Assembly: GCA_025360125.1 (NCBI GenBank)
Contig: JANYCU010000015.1
Span: 1-40,354, forward strand
Origin: Armatimonadota bacterium
Lineage (GTDB): Bacteria; Armatimonadota; Fimbriimonadia; Fimbriimonadales; Fimbriimonadaceae
Direction: 5' to 3'
DNA: 40,354 bases
Shown here piece by piece: positions 1 through 7,505 of this stretch. The notes below the pieces were generated by a model. The model was not told where the DNA came from, ran no database searches, and saw only the letters and a program-made list of their open reading frames with translations. Each line of letters begins with the position of its first letter. Position 1 is the stretch's first letter. Both the position numbers and the translations under genes were made by a program.

Positions 1-15
1 ATTAGCCAATAGAAA

Positions 16-24
16 AGTAGAGAC
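16..24 (-). promoter_or_regulatory. Integrase arm-type site, inverted copy
   Basis: AGTAGAGAC here is the reverse complement of the 9-mer GTCTCTACT found at 182-190, 194-202 and 40196-40204. It lies inside the terminal repeat, so the same site also appears at 40229-40237. It is on the left of the tRNA core in the circle and points the other way from the other copies. It probably binds the N-terminal domain of the integrase or a directionality factor. Confidence 0.55.
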
Positions 25-73
25 GTTGGTAGACTTCCTGGGAATCTTGTCAAGGGGTTTGAGCACTTTTTTC

Positions 74-123
74 TCTCGTTTACACCGAGAGGGTTGGGGG
101 TTCGAGCCCCTCATCGCCCACCA
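74..123 (+). other. attP core: 3' half of a tRNA-Val(UAC) gene
   Basis: The segment folds as the 3' half of a tRNA. An anticodon stem (74-78 with 86-90) closes the seven-base loop 79-85, giving anticodon TAC at 81-83 (valine). A five-base variable loop (91-95), a T-stem GGGGG/CCCTC with loop TTCGAGC (96-112), the acceptor strand ATCGCCC (113-119), discriminator A120 and encoded CCA (121-123) follow. No matching 5' half is present: the D-arm and the GGGCGAT acceptor strand are missing and the spacing just upstream is wrong. This is the usual arrangement when a tyrosine integrase recombines in a tRNA 3' end, so that integration restores the host gene. The exact crossover point cannot be seen. 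Confidence 0.88.
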
Positions 124-181
124 CTATTTTAGGTTCAAAATGGCCTACGCAGTGTAGACGAACAATCGTTCCAGAAGTTTA

Positions 182-202
182 GTCTCTACTAAAGTCTCTA
201 CT
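182..202 (+). promoter_or_regulatory. Two integrase arm-type sites between attP core and integrase gene
   Basis: GTCTCTACT occurs at 182-190 and again at 194-202, a 12-base period. Matching sites lie on the far side of the core at 40196-40204 and, as the variant GTCTCTATT, at 40208-40216, with the same 12-base period. Paired repeats on both sides of a tRNA core next to an integrase gene match arm sites of lambda-type recombinases. The pair also sits 44-64 bases upstream of the integrase start, so it could let the integrase repress its own promoter. Confidence 0.6.
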
Positions 203-245
203 AGGTAACCCAAGATTTCAAAAATCGTGGTGTACAACCATTGGT

Positions 246-1403
246 ATGGCGACAAGATCAGCACACGGAGACGGTTCCTGCAAAATCGTCCTGTCTGGTC
301 GTCATAAAGGCAAGTGGAGGGTTCAAGTCTCCCTCAAACGAGAATTCGGAACCATCCGCAAGATTTCCCGACTTTTTCCTACCCAGCACGACGGAAAAGA
401 ATTCCTCCGTTCGCTCATTCGAGAAGATGGCAAGGCAGAGTCCTTAGCCAAAAAGGAACTGACCCTCTCCGAGTGGTTCCGCTGGCTTGCAAAGAACGAT
501 TGGCCAGATACGCTCGATGCCAAGACCATCCACGGCAGGCTCCAACGATTCGAAAAGTTCGTGGAAGTCCGCTGGGGCAAATACCCACTTACCAAGATTG
601 ATCCCATGGAGGTCAAAGAGTTTTATGCGGATATGCGTCTTGAAGGAATTGGTCATGCCACTCGCGAAGCCATCCGCTGTGACCTTGTTCGGGCATTTAA
701 CCAGGCTGTATCGCCATACCGAAAGGTTCCGATGATTTGGGGCAATCCTTTCCGCCTTACAATGGATTCAAAGGAGCGGCGCGATGCCATCGCCCTAACT
801 CCAGACGAGGCTTCCAAAGCCCTGCGATCGCCAAAACTTGATGATTCGCGCCGTGCCATGCTTGGACTCTTCCTACTTGGAGGACTAAGGCTTTCAGAGC
901 AAATGGCGTTTACTGTCCGCCAAGTCAACTTTGAGGAAGGCTTAATCTATATCGATCAGGCAATACATATTGATCCGAAAGGACATCAGACGATTGAACT
1001 TCCAAAAGGAGACAAAAAGAGGGTTGCGGTTATGACCGCCGAACTCGCCGACCTACTTCGCCCTATTTGTGCTGGAAAGCCCCAGGAAGCCTATTTATGG
1101 CCCGCGCTTGCAGAGAACAAGCCTCGTATGAAAAAGCTCGTGTATGCCACTTGGAGAACGATTATTAAGGCGACAAAACTTCCCGACGAGATGAGTCCTC
1201 ACGATTGTAGACTCAGCCATATCAACTGGATTGAGAAGCTTTGCCCCGACGTTTCCGAAACCACCATGAAGGAGCATGTCGGTCATGCGGCAATTGGTGT
1301 GACACAGGTCAACTACACAAGGCCAATTACTCCGGCACAAGACTTGCTTCGTGCGAGTCTCAGTCGAATCATCAAGCTAAGGCTGGAATCGAAGGCCGCT
1401 TAG
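246..1403 (+). CDS. int: Tyrosine-family site-specific integrase
   Basis: Phage-type integrase of 385 residues. The N-terminal part (about 1-60) is basic and probably binds arm sites, a SAM-like core-binding domain spans about 70-170, and the catalytic domain about 180-370. The full active-site set is visible: R215 in GGLRLSE, a lysine at about 254-257 in LPKGDKK, H319 and R322 in HDCRLSH, H347 in VGHAA and the nucleophile Y357 in VNYTRP. The gene lies directly beside the tRNA-Val attachment core, reads away from it and is preceded by paired 9-base repeats, so it almost certainly drives integration and excision there. No strong Shine-Dalgarno site precedes the ATG. The stop overlaps the convergent gene at 1400 by four bases. 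An HTH protein at 2302 is the likely directionality factor. Confidence 0.93.
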   Translation: MATRSAHGDGSCKIVLSGRHKGKWRVQVSLKREFGTIRKISRLFPTQHDGKEFLRSLIREDGKAESLAKKELTLSEWFRWLAKNDWPDTLDAKTIHGRLQRFEKFVEVRWGKYPLTKIDPMEVKEFYADMRLEGIGHATREAIRCDLVRAFNQAVSPYRKVPMIWGNPFRLTMDSKERRDAIALTPDEASKALRSPKLDDSRRAMLGLFLLGGLRLSEQMAFTVRQVNFEEGLIYIDQAIHIDPKGHQTIELPKGDKKRVAVMTAELADLLRPICAGKPQEAYLWPALAENKPRMKKLVYATWRTIIKATKLPDEMSPHDCRLSHINWIEKLCPDVSETTMKEHVGHAAIGVTQVNYTRPITPAQDLLRASLSRIIKLRLESKAA

Positions 1404-2188
1404 GAAGGATTCTTGAATGCTGGCGCGACATATTTTGTGAGGTAGTAGAGAATTGAGATGCATCTCAAGCTGTTGGCCTCGGTCCCATAACTTAAGTCCT
1501 GGCCATGCAAAACCCGGTGCCTATTCAGGACCTTCTCGTCAACTAACCCGTCTGGACCATTCAGACAGTTGATCATTTCCAAAAACGAAAGTCTCTCTTT
1601 GTCGCTCACATACTTTTCGACGCGCCTACTAATTTTTGGCTTATGGTCGTTGGTCGAGAAGAAGTAAACGCTACTAATATCGAAACAGACTCCGTCGATC
1701 TGTGTAAGAAGTAGCAAGCAGCTAAACGAGTACTGACCGCTTTTGTGGGCAGTAATGGCCTCGCCAATCAATCCGCTTCTTTTCGGCCAGGAGCCCTGCA
1801 AGAGCGATTCAATCTGGTCTATGTGAGGTCGGTAGTACTCGACCATCCAATCGTCAAGCTGCTCATCACTGACCTCATGTTCGTCAGCATGAACCTCAAC
1901 TGCCATAAATGGAAAATCTCCGTGGAGCATCCATCCCCGCGCCCAAAATCTCGCTTCTGAATCCTTTAGGCGCTGGAGCATTCCCTCGCCCACCTTGCGC
2001 ATAGACTCTCTTAAGGAGTCTGGAATCAGGCTCTTCTTTATCGCCTCAATATCGACAGAAGGTATCGAAGATTTTGGAATGGCGCATTCAAGCATTCGCT
2101 TCACCATATCCTCGCTTATCGCAGTAAGGTGCGCCGTTTGCGAGTCAACCATGGCTTGCGCTAACTGCTTCATCCGGTCATTTTGCAT
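1400..2188 (-). CDS. HEPN-like protein, putative RNase or defence factor
   Basis: 262 residues with no signal peptide or membrane span. The N-terminal half is charged and helical. The C-terminal part (about 140-255) is an all-helical block ending in NRHRVLHGQ, where R223 and H228 form R-H-x3-H. This fits the Rx4-6H signature of HEPN domains, with the usual polar residue after the arginine. HEPN proteins are often RNases in toxin-antitoxin, abortive-infection and CRISPR-associated systems. No antitoxin such as a minimal nucleotidyltransferase lies beside it, so a two-gene MNT-HEPN system is not supported. It is convergent with the integrase gene (four-base overlap) and divergent from the HTH gene at 2302. 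The motif is clear, but catalytic activity is inference. Confidence 0.55.
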   Translation of the reverse strand: MQNDRMKQLAQAMVDSQTAHLTAISEDMVKRMLECAIPKSSIPSVDIEAIKKSLIPDSLRESMRKVGEGMLQRLKDSEARFWARGWMLHGDFPFMAVEVHADEHEVSDEQLDDWMVEYYRPHIDQIESLLQGSWPKRSGLIGEAITAHKSGQYSFSCLLLLTQIDGVCFDISSVYFFSTNDHKPKISRRVEKYVSDKERLSFLEMINCLNGPDGLVDEKVLNRHRVLHGQDLSYGTEANSLRCISILYYLTKYVAPAFKNPS

Positions 2189-2301
2189 TCGTTTATGATA
2201 GCAGGCTCTGCATCACCGTCTAGTTTTAGTGCGAGCCCCTTTCAATGACTTTAGGCAACACTAAACATGCGACTTTTCGTTGAAGGATCAACGCCAAATC
2301 A

Positions 2302-2511
2302 TTGAATCATAGATGTATGAGGCAAGAACCGGCGAGTTCGAAGCTAGCCTATTCAATAGACGAGGCAAGCGGTTTGATTTCTGTATCGAGAGCTCATCTC
2401 TATCGTCTCCTCGATTCGGGTGAAATGAAGTCGATCCACATCGGACGGTCACGTCGGATTACCCACGGCCAACTCAAGGAATTCTTAGGGAAGCGGGAAG
2501 CTATCGGCTAA
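2302..2511 (+). CDS. Excisionase / AlpA-like MerR-fold HTH protein
   Basis: 69-residue DNA-binding protein. Residues 16-65 form a helix-turn-helix of the excisionase/MerR type: a YSIDEAS start, a recognition helix around VSRAHLYRLLDSGEM, a basic beta-wing HIGRSRRI, and a final helix through LKEFL. Proteins of this size next to tyrosine integrases commonly act as recombination directionality factors or regulators of excision, as AlpA does. The called start is TTG at 2302; an in-frame ATG at 2317 would drop five residues and leave the domain whole. The gene is divergent from the HEPN-like gene and about 0.9 kb from the integrase. That it controls this element's excision is inference from context. 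Confidence 0.75.
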   Translation: MNHRCMRQEPASSKLAYSIDEASGLISVSRAHLYRLLDSGEMKSIHIGRSRRITHGQLKEFLGKREAIG

Positions 2512-2535
2512 ATTGTCATCAATCGAAGACAGCAC

Positions 2536-3099
2536 TCAAGCACCTGATTCCATGCGTTTCGCCTGATTTCGGAGCATGGCCGTACCAAGCCCAGAATCAA
2601 GGGTGGGTTCGTCCCAGTTATGGGGGTAGTTCCTCTCCAACCAGGCGAAAAGCTCTACCTGGTCGTCACCAAACTCAGGGTCGAGGAGTGCCAACAAGAC
2701 GGTGTAAATGCGGTTGGCAACTTCCTTATTGAAAGCCTTCATTTCAGGATCAGAAATCTTGCCGGAAGAATGATACTCCTCAATGACCGTGTTTCGGACA
2801 CAATTGACGGTCATGAGGAGTGCTAGCCTCTTGAGACTGGCCGGTGTTGAGTTAACTGCCTGTTGCGACATCCCCAGCCCGATCCTGTTCCGTGCTTTGG
2901 ATATCTCAGATCGATGAACTTGCCTGCCCAATCGCCGTGTTGCTTCTTCGGCCATGGTGCAATTAAGAGTATTCGGGTCACTGAGTAACAGCTCACGAAC
3001 GATTTTGTTGAGTTGTTCTGACTTTGATTGCATATAGGCACATGCTAACTGTTTGGTAGCTGGTGTCAACTTGAGGGGCGTTGAAAGAAGCAGCGGCAT
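2536..3099 (-). CDS. Hypothetical protein, possible N-terminal HTH
   Basis: 187-residue soluble protein that I do not recognise. Residues about 1-75 are basic and helical, and the stretch from AEEATRRLGRQVHRSEISK onward could form a helix-turn-helix, as in transposase-like or replication proteins. The remainder is helical with an acidic stretch around 150-170. It has no signal peptide, membrane span or catalytic motif I can name. It ends 24 bases past the excisionase-like gene (convergent) and starts 65 bases from the divergent zinc-finger gene at 3165. It reads as a real coding sequence with sensible composition, but its role is unknown. Confidence 0.6.
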   Translation of the reverse strand: MPLLLSTPLKLTPATKQLACAYMQSKSEQLNKIVRELLLSDPNTLNCTMAEEATRRLGRQVHRSEISKARNRIGLGMSQQAVNSTPASLKRLALLMTVNCVRNTVIEEYHSSGKISDPEMKAFNKEVANRIYTVLLALLDPEFGDDQVELFAWLERNYPHNWDEPTLDSGLGTAMLRNQAKRMESGA

Positions 3100-3164
3100 C
3101 GTAGCCCCGTTGCGTAAACGCTCCTCATCTTGCGTTCAAGTCTAACCGCATGTAATCCGGTACT

Positions 3165-3437
3165 ATGCCCAACTGCTATTTGTGTGGACGTAAAATCCCA
3201 GATGACACAAGGCTGATCCGGCGCAAGGTAAAGACCGGCGAGTACGTGCGGAAACGTTACTCCCCCTACCGCCTCAGCTCTACTCAGTCTAGTTTTGGTA
3301 TGCGCATTGTGTGCAAGTCTTGCGCCTCCTTCCTGGACAAACAAGCCTTCAAGACTGAGCTTCTCTCTCATGCCTGGGTACTCGCAGCCTTGGTTCTTTT
3401 TGTTCTGCTATTTCTCGCTCCAGGTCTTTTTCACTAA
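3165..3437 (+). CDS. Small zinc-finger membrane protein
   Basis: 90-residue protein with two CxxC pairs: CYLC near residues 4-7 and CKSC near 50-53, which could together bind one zinc ion. Basic residues lie between them (RRKVKTGEYVRKR). A single hydrophobic helix at about 70-87 would place the finger in the cytoplasm against the membrane. It has no signal peptide. It stands alone between the divergent gene at 3099 and the convergent ArdC gene. The 164-residue protein at 31121 has a broadly similar finger-plus-membrane plan, but I see no clear homology. Function unknown. Confidence 0.6.
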   Translation: MPNCYLCGRKIPDDTRLIRRKVKTGEYVRKRYSPYRLSSTQSSFGMRIVCKSCASFLDKQAFKTELLSHAWVLAALVLFVLLFLAPGLFH

Positions 3438-3438
3438 G

Positions 3439-3464
3439 AAAAACCCCCATGACTGGCATGAGGG
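3439..3464 (-). terminator. Rho-independent terminator of the ArdC-like gene
   Basis: Read on the minus strand, CCCTCATG (3464-3457) pairs with CATGGGGG (3451-3444) across a five-base loop, with one T-G pair inside an eight-base stem. A run of five T follows (3443-3439). It begins 11 bases after the stop of the minus-strand gene ending at 3475. On the plus strand the stem has an A-C mismatch and a weaker T-run, so it is mainly a minus-strand terminator. Confidence 0.75.
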
Positions 3465-3474
3465 TGTGTGATTT

Positions 3475-4335
3475 TTAAGCCGCTGAATACTCAATTCCTT
3501 TGATGTAGTCCGTTGCTTTCTGTGCTTGCGCCGCTGCTGTGACAATGGCCTTAGGATCATTTCTCAGCGCTTTCATCCAGGACTGGATGTAAGGAGCCGA
3601 GTCTGTCTCGACTGTATTGTTTATTCCCACCGTTGCGCAACAGAAGGCGGCGGTAAGTTCGGCAACCAACTCTTCTCGACTGTAGTCTTCCGATCCAAAG
3701 TGAACCCGTTCCATAACCCCTGATCGATTCAACCTTGACGAATGCCCGGTGGAATGGCCTAGCTCGTGAAACTTCACGGAGTAGTAGGCGTCGATCGAAT
3801 CGAATGATGCCAATTTTGGAATGCGTATCAGATCCTGGCTCGGTAAATACCAAGCTTCGTTTCCTTTTTCCTCAATAAAGGGAGGTCTAGGAATTGAGTC
3901 AATGAGGGCATCAGCCCTGCTTATCCGGTGTTCATCGGTGAGGTGTCCAAGCTGTGGTAAAGGTGGCAAACCCAATCCTTCACATTGTTCGGCATTGAAC
4001 GCGGTGAAGTATTTGAGAACGGGGATCGACCTCGGCGGCTTTTCCTCATTCTCGTCCTTCTTCTGCCACTGCTTCCAGAAGACCACCAACGATCCCTTTT
4101 CACCAGGTGTTACTCTTCCTCCAAGCTCTTCAGCCTGTTTGAAAGTGATCCAACGGTGGTCGGCGTATGGCGAGAGTCCTAGTAGCAGGACGTTCACCCC
4201 TCGATACGGTTTATTGCTGACAGCGCTCACCGGAAGCATGGTCTGATCCTTCCACGGCTTGCGCCATGGGACAACACCTTGCTCAAGGGCTTTGAGGATT
4301 TTCAAAGTGACGATTTCGTAAAGATTGCCATTCAT
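3475..4335 (-). CDS. ardC: ArdC-like antirestriction protein (ssDNA-binding, zincin-like)
   Basis: 286 residues with the two-domain plan of the ArdC family (DUF1738-type). The N-terminal domain (about 1-130) carries the typical signatures, including VVPWRKPW at 21-28, NKPYRGVN at 41-48 and TPGEKGSLVVFWK at 76-88. It is expected to bind single-stranded DNA. The C-terminal zincin-like domain has HELGH at 190-194 and a following glutamate near 226 as metal ligands. Family members protect incoming plasmid DNA from restriction during conjugation and are common next to transfer or attachment regions. It is transcribed alone, with an AGGTGAG ribosome site before the ATG and a terminator after it. 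The family call is firm; its specificity is not known. Confidence 0.85.
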   Translation of the reverse strand: MNGNLYEIVTLKILKALEQGVVPWRKPWKDQTMLPVSAVSNKPYRGVNVLLLGLSPYADHRWITFKQAEELGGRVTPGEKGSLVVFWKQWQKKDENEEKPPRSIPVLKYFTAFNAEQCEGLGLPPLPQLGHLTDEHRISRADALIDSIPRPPFIEEKGNEAWYLPSQDLIRIPKLASFDSIDAYYSVKFHELGHSTGHSSRLNRSGVMERVHFGSEDYSREELVAELTAAFCCATVGINNTVETDSAPYIQSWMKALRNDPKAIVTAAAQAQKATDYIKGIEYSAA

Positions 4336-4603
4336 TGGCTCACCTCTACTTTTTGTATTTCGATTGCGATCGATTCTGTTTTCATTTCAGTTCCAAGCTG
4401 CTATGTTCGCGGCAAAGTGCCGCAACGCCATCCTGGAACGGGAGGAACTAGTGTTCAAATGAACGAACTTTTGCGCAACGGCGAATAACAAAGATAGGTC
4501 ATCTACCTAGTAGATCTTGGGCTAAATATTGACGACCTCTTTACTTCGATCGAAAGTGCAACGCCGGACTACGGCTTAGTTCGATTTCTGCTTGCCGAAG
4601 AAA
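4336..4603. other. Intergenic control region with a perfect palindrome
   Basis: 268 bases between the ArdC gene start (4335, minus) and the end of the 203-residue gene (4604, minus). It must hold the ArdC promoter. At 4501-4515 lies ATCTAC-CTA-GTAGAT, a perfect inverted repeat with six-base arms that could be an operator. I see no credible gene in the region; the only plus-strand reading frame across it has no recognisable content. Confidence 0.4.
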
Positions 4604-5215
4604 TCACAAATCGATTTCGGCAAGTAAGATTGTCACGCAGATTCTTTGCCCTTTTGCCTCGCAAACTACTCCAGTTGCCGCCAGCCCATAATTGCCAGAC
4701 AAAAGTGCGTCTCGATAGGGTTTCCGTCGGAGCCAACTGCCTACGATATCCTCTGGCTTAGACTTGGAGCGTACTGAGGTGACTTCAAGTCCCGAGGCAT
4801 ATCTATCTCGCTGCTGAAGCCGATTTCGAAGAAGCTCTGGAAATATGCGCCATCTGACGGAAATCCTTTTGCTTCTCGCCCTGGCATCAGCCAAGAGTGG
4901 GCCATGCATCGCAAGGCAACTCGCATTGGCACTTCTCCTGGCATCGTTCACTAGCCTTAGTATTTCTTGCTCGAAGCGCAGTAGATCATCATCACGGATC
5001 GATTTCTGCTTCATCACCTGATTGGTGCTGGGCAGACCGGCGGTTGACAGGGCTCCTCTGAATGGTGTTCTCAGACGAAGAAAGAATGGTAAGCCCAGCA
5101 ATATAAGGGTCAGGACGAGCAAGATTATGGCAAGTTTTGGATGGTGGACAAAATATGACCACGCAGCTGCGACAAACGATCCAGCGGCTAACCCAAAGCA
5201 TACTTTTCTCACCAC
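4604..5215 (-). CDS. Membrane protein of unknown function (third gene of operon)
   Basis: 203 residues. Two hydrophobic helices (about 7-23 and 28-46) form an N-terminal membrane hairpin, followed by a basic, mainly soluble C-terminal domain of about 150 residues that I do not recognise. The GTG start at 5215 overlaps the stop of the upstream gene and is preceded by AGGAGGTG, a strong ribosome site lying inside that gene's end, so translation is coupled. An alternative GTG at 5212 would shorten it by one residue. It is the last gene of the operon 7406-4604. Function unknown, but the coupling points to a joint complex with its partners. Confidence 0.7.
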   Translation of the reverse strand: MVRKVCFGLAAGSFVAAAWSYFVHHPKLAIILLVLTLILLGLPFFLRLRTPFRGALSTAGLPSTNQVMKQKSIRDDDLLRFEQEILRLVNDARRSANASCLAMHGPLLADARARSKRISVRWRIFPELLRNRLQQRDRYASGLEVTSVRSKSKPEDIVGSWLRRKPYRDALLSGNYGLAATGVVCEAKGQRICVTILLAEIDL

Positions 5216-5922
5216 TTCACCTCCTCGTCTGAACCGAAGATATGGAAACGTCCTTTGGCATCAAGCTTAGAGAACTTGGGTCGTATCCCTTCCCTTTGGG
5301 CCGGGCGAACTCCCCAGAAGACGATTTCAACATTAGGGATTGTTTCGAGATACTTCACGCTGTCCTCGTAAAGCTTCTCCATCGCAGGGCTGTGATCTTC
5401 GTAGCTTCCGTCCGTTGGAATGAGCAAGCGAACTCGGTATCTCCTTAAGTCCGTGTTTTTCAGAGAGTTGGCCAATGCCGCGACTGCCATCGCCTGGCTC
5501 GTTATCTGTTCCCGACCCGTACCTCCACACGCCTTGCATTTGTGCCGCAGAGGCTCCAGCCCGTGACATGCTTGGCACGGAATTGGCTGCAGAATGGCTC
5601 TTCTGAGAGATAACGAGAATGCTTCGGTGTCGGCGGGAATTTCACTGGCAATTTCCCGAACGTCGTGGTCAAATACGAAAAGCCGAAGCTGATCCTGACC
5701 TCGCTTCAGCGACTCAATTTCATCAAGCGTGACACGTCCATACGCCAGCTTATCGTCCTCAGAACCGCTGTCACTGGCATCGATTGCTCCGGCAAAGAAA
5801 ATGGGAAGGTCGCTCGCTGTGCCCGTCGCCGACTGGGCGGTCACGGTAGGCTTCGCGAAGCCCCAAACTAGGCAAGCGGCGACGATAACGACGAAACCAA
5901 TAAGTGCTGTTTTCATATTCAT
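5209..5922 (-). CDS. Exported protein with paired CxxC motif (DnaJ-zinc-like or haem-c-like)
   Basis: 237 residues with an N-terminal signal or anchor helix (4-22). The middle holds CQACHG at 116-121 and CKACGGTG at 129-136, a spacing like one zinc module of DnaJ. Because the protein looks exported and C116-x-x-C119-H120 also fits the CxxCH haem-c consensus, haem attachment cannot be excluded. The flanks (FVFDHDVREI at about 82-91, RVRLLIPTDG in the C-terminal half) alternate strands and helices in a way that recalls von Willebrand A-like folds; this is inference. It overlaps both neighbours (ATGA with 5919, GTG with 5215), so the three genes are coupled. No homologous family could be named with confidence. 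Confidence 0.65.
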   Translation of the reverse strand: MNMKTALIGFVVIVAACLVWGFAKPTVTAQSATGTASDLPIFFAGAIDASDSGSEDDKLAYGRVTLDEIESLKRGQDQLRLFVFDHDVREIASEIPADTEAFSLSLRRAILQPIPCQACHGLEPLRHKCKACGGTGREQITSQAMAVAALANSLKNTDLRRYRVRLLIPTDGSYEDHSPAMEKLYEDSVKYLETIPNVEIVFWGVRPAQREGIRPKFSKLDAKGRFHIFGSDEEVKW

Positions 5923-7406
5923 TTACCTCTTCGACCGGCTTTGCCAGACACTTCGTAGTGCAGTGCAAAGTAGTCGTTTATTAAAGCGTTCATTTCGATT
6001 TGGATGCCAGCCAGATTCTCTCTCGCATCTTCGACGCGATTCTTCATCTCTGGTGTCCATTCAAGCGGCCATGGAAGGCGTTGGGCTTCCGCTCGCGCGA
6101 TCAGTTCGTCAAATGGAGCCTTTGCTGCACTGAGCCTCTCTGCGGTCCATGCGTAGACTCTTTTGGCTTCCTTGACCAAACTCAACGTGCGAAGTGCTTC
6201 TTTGACGTCAGGGTCAGACCGGCGCTGTTCAATCCGATTTCGGACTTCTTCTTGGAGATGTCCGTGAACTGCGTTTGTGATGGGGTCTTGCCTGCCCTTG
6301 AGCAGTCCCTCGGCGAATCCATACAGCATGTACGCGGCGGAAATTGCCGCTGCAACAAGCCACCAAACCAAGGGAGACACGTCAGTCGACGATTTCTCAA
6401 AGGCGGCGTGGGATTGGGCTGCACGAAGGATTCCCTGACGGTCCATTCCGACAACCGATCCGCCAAGAAACAGGATGACGGCCAGTGCCAAGAGGAACCA
6501 AGCAACCTGTCTCCGGCGTGTTTGCTCTAGGAAGTAGGTTTCGATGAACTGGACAGCATAGAGCCTAATTGCGCCACGAAGAAAAATTGCGACCGCAAAT
6601 ATCCCAATGAGGCACGAAATGCCGATCGAGACGGGCTTTGGATCTTTGAAGAGATCGTTGGCTTTAAGAGCGCCACTCGCCAGAGCGGCAGAGACTCCGA
6701 TAAGGCATCCGCACGCGACTGTCCCCACCCATGAAAGCCAAGTTGGCAGTAGCGATTCGAGGGCGTTCTTGCCAAACGGAACCTTCTGTTTCCACGCTGA
6801 CTCTTCAGTGGAAATCGGCTGAACGCGAATCAGCACCTCCTCGGTAGGGTTCTCAGGATCGTGACATGCCCCAACCTTCGATGCGTAGTCCGCTGCTTCC
6901 TTATGAGCGGCGGAAAGCTCGTCGTGGGCATTTTCAACTGCTTCAACGAAAGGCACGAGCTTTTCATCTCGTTCCTTCGTCAGCTTAGAAACCGTTAGAT
7001 CAACAAGCTTGTCGAGGCTTTCTGATCTCGCCCGCAACGCTTTGAGTTGATTTTCAACATCTAGTCGAACATCCCCGAGCCGCTGGAACTGGGGCACAAT
7101 ATGATCCTGTTGGATTGACCGGAGGTGCGCGGCTAGCAACGAATCATCTTTGGCGATCTCGTCCAAGAACTCCTTAAGCTTCATATCGTCGAGATCGAGA
7201 CCGCCCGTAATGCTTGGGCCATATGAAATACGACGAGGAATACTGTCACCGTTCGGACCTCGCTCCAGAGGCAAAATGGAATGTTCGAGGTTTGAACCGT
7301 TCGCCTTGTAACCGTTCTTCTGTGCGGAATTCTCAGATGCTTCAGATACTATCGAAGACCCAATCACTGCTCTACCGTTTAGATTCTTCTTTTCCGTACT
7401 TTCCAT
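5919..7406 (-). CDS. Four-span membrane protein with coiled-coil arms
   Basis: 495 residues from the ATG at 7406; a TTG at 7415 would add three. The first 80 residues are polar and probably disordered. Residues about 105-180 look like a coiled coil, four hydrophobic spans follow at about 223-243, 259-278, 300-319 and 345-363, and the C-terminal 120 residues are again helical and charged. There is no enzyme motif. It is the first gene of an operon with the exported CxxC protein and the small membrane protein, joined by 4- and 7-base overlaps. The arrangement suggests an envelope complex with a large cytoplasmic part, possibly defence-related, but I cannot assign it to a known system. Confidence 0.7.
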   Translation of the reverse strand: MESTEKKNLNGRAVIGSSIVSEASENSAQKNGYKANGSNLEHSILPLERGPNGDSIPRRISYGPSITGGLDLDDMKLKEFLDEIAKDDSLLAAHLRSIQQDHIVPQFQRLGDVRLDVENQLKALRARSESLDKLVDLTVSKLTKERDEKLVPFVEAVENAHDELSAAHKEAADYASKVGACHDPENPTEEVLIRVQPISTEESAWKQKVPFGKNALESLLPTWLSWVGTVACGCLIGVSAALASGALKANDLFKDPKPVSIGISCLIGIFAVAIFLRGAIRLYAVQFIETYFLEQTRRRQVAWFLLALAVILFLGGSVVGMDRQGILRAAQSHAAFEKSSTDVSPLVWWLVAAAISAAYMLYGFAEGLLKGRQDPITNAVHGHLQEEVRNRIEQRRSDPDVKEALRTLSLVKEAKRVYAWTAERLSAAKAPFDELIARAEAQRLPWPLEWTPEMKNRVEDARENLAGIQIEMNALINDYFALHYEVSGKAGRRGK

Positions 7407-7505
7407 TTTAAACAACCCAAAACAAAACTCTATGAACCTTCTCGCTCATCTGCTTCGCTTATAGGAATACTATACAGCGCAAGTTTCACAAACCGAATTA
7501 AACTA

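Larger units (their letters stand above)
1..141. repeat. Terminal direct repeat, left copy (circular junction)
   Basis: Bases 1-141 are identical to bases 40214-40354, the exact other end of the window. An integrated element with att repeats would normally show host DNA beyond them, and none is present here. An exact overlap starting at base 1 and ending at the last base is therefore best read as a closed circle written out linearly, giving a unit of 40,213 bases. The overlap length of 141 equals the largest k-mer commonly used by some metagenome assemblers, which fits that view but is inference. The repeat holds the tRNA-Val 3' half described separately. Confidence 0.9.

Noticed and set aside
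61-123. A complete tRNA-Val gene
   Set aside because: Only the anticodon arm, T-arm and 3' acceptor strand are present. The D-arm and the 5' acceptor strand GGGCGAT are missing and spacing before the anticodon stem is wrong, so it is an attachment-site fragment.
1400-2511. MNT-HEPN or other classical toxin-antitoxin pair
   Set aside because: The only neighbour is a MerR/excisionase-like protein on the opposite strand, which fits a recombination factor better than an antitoxin.
3821-4246. 141-residue plus-strand reading frame opposite ArdC
   Set aside because: It is antisense to the well-supported ArdC gene, is Ser/Pro-rich with no recognisable domain, and has no ribosome site.
6000-6530. 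176-residue plus-strand frame opposite the membrane-protein gene
   Set aside because: Cys-rich, low-quality composition and antisense to a gene with clear membrane spans.
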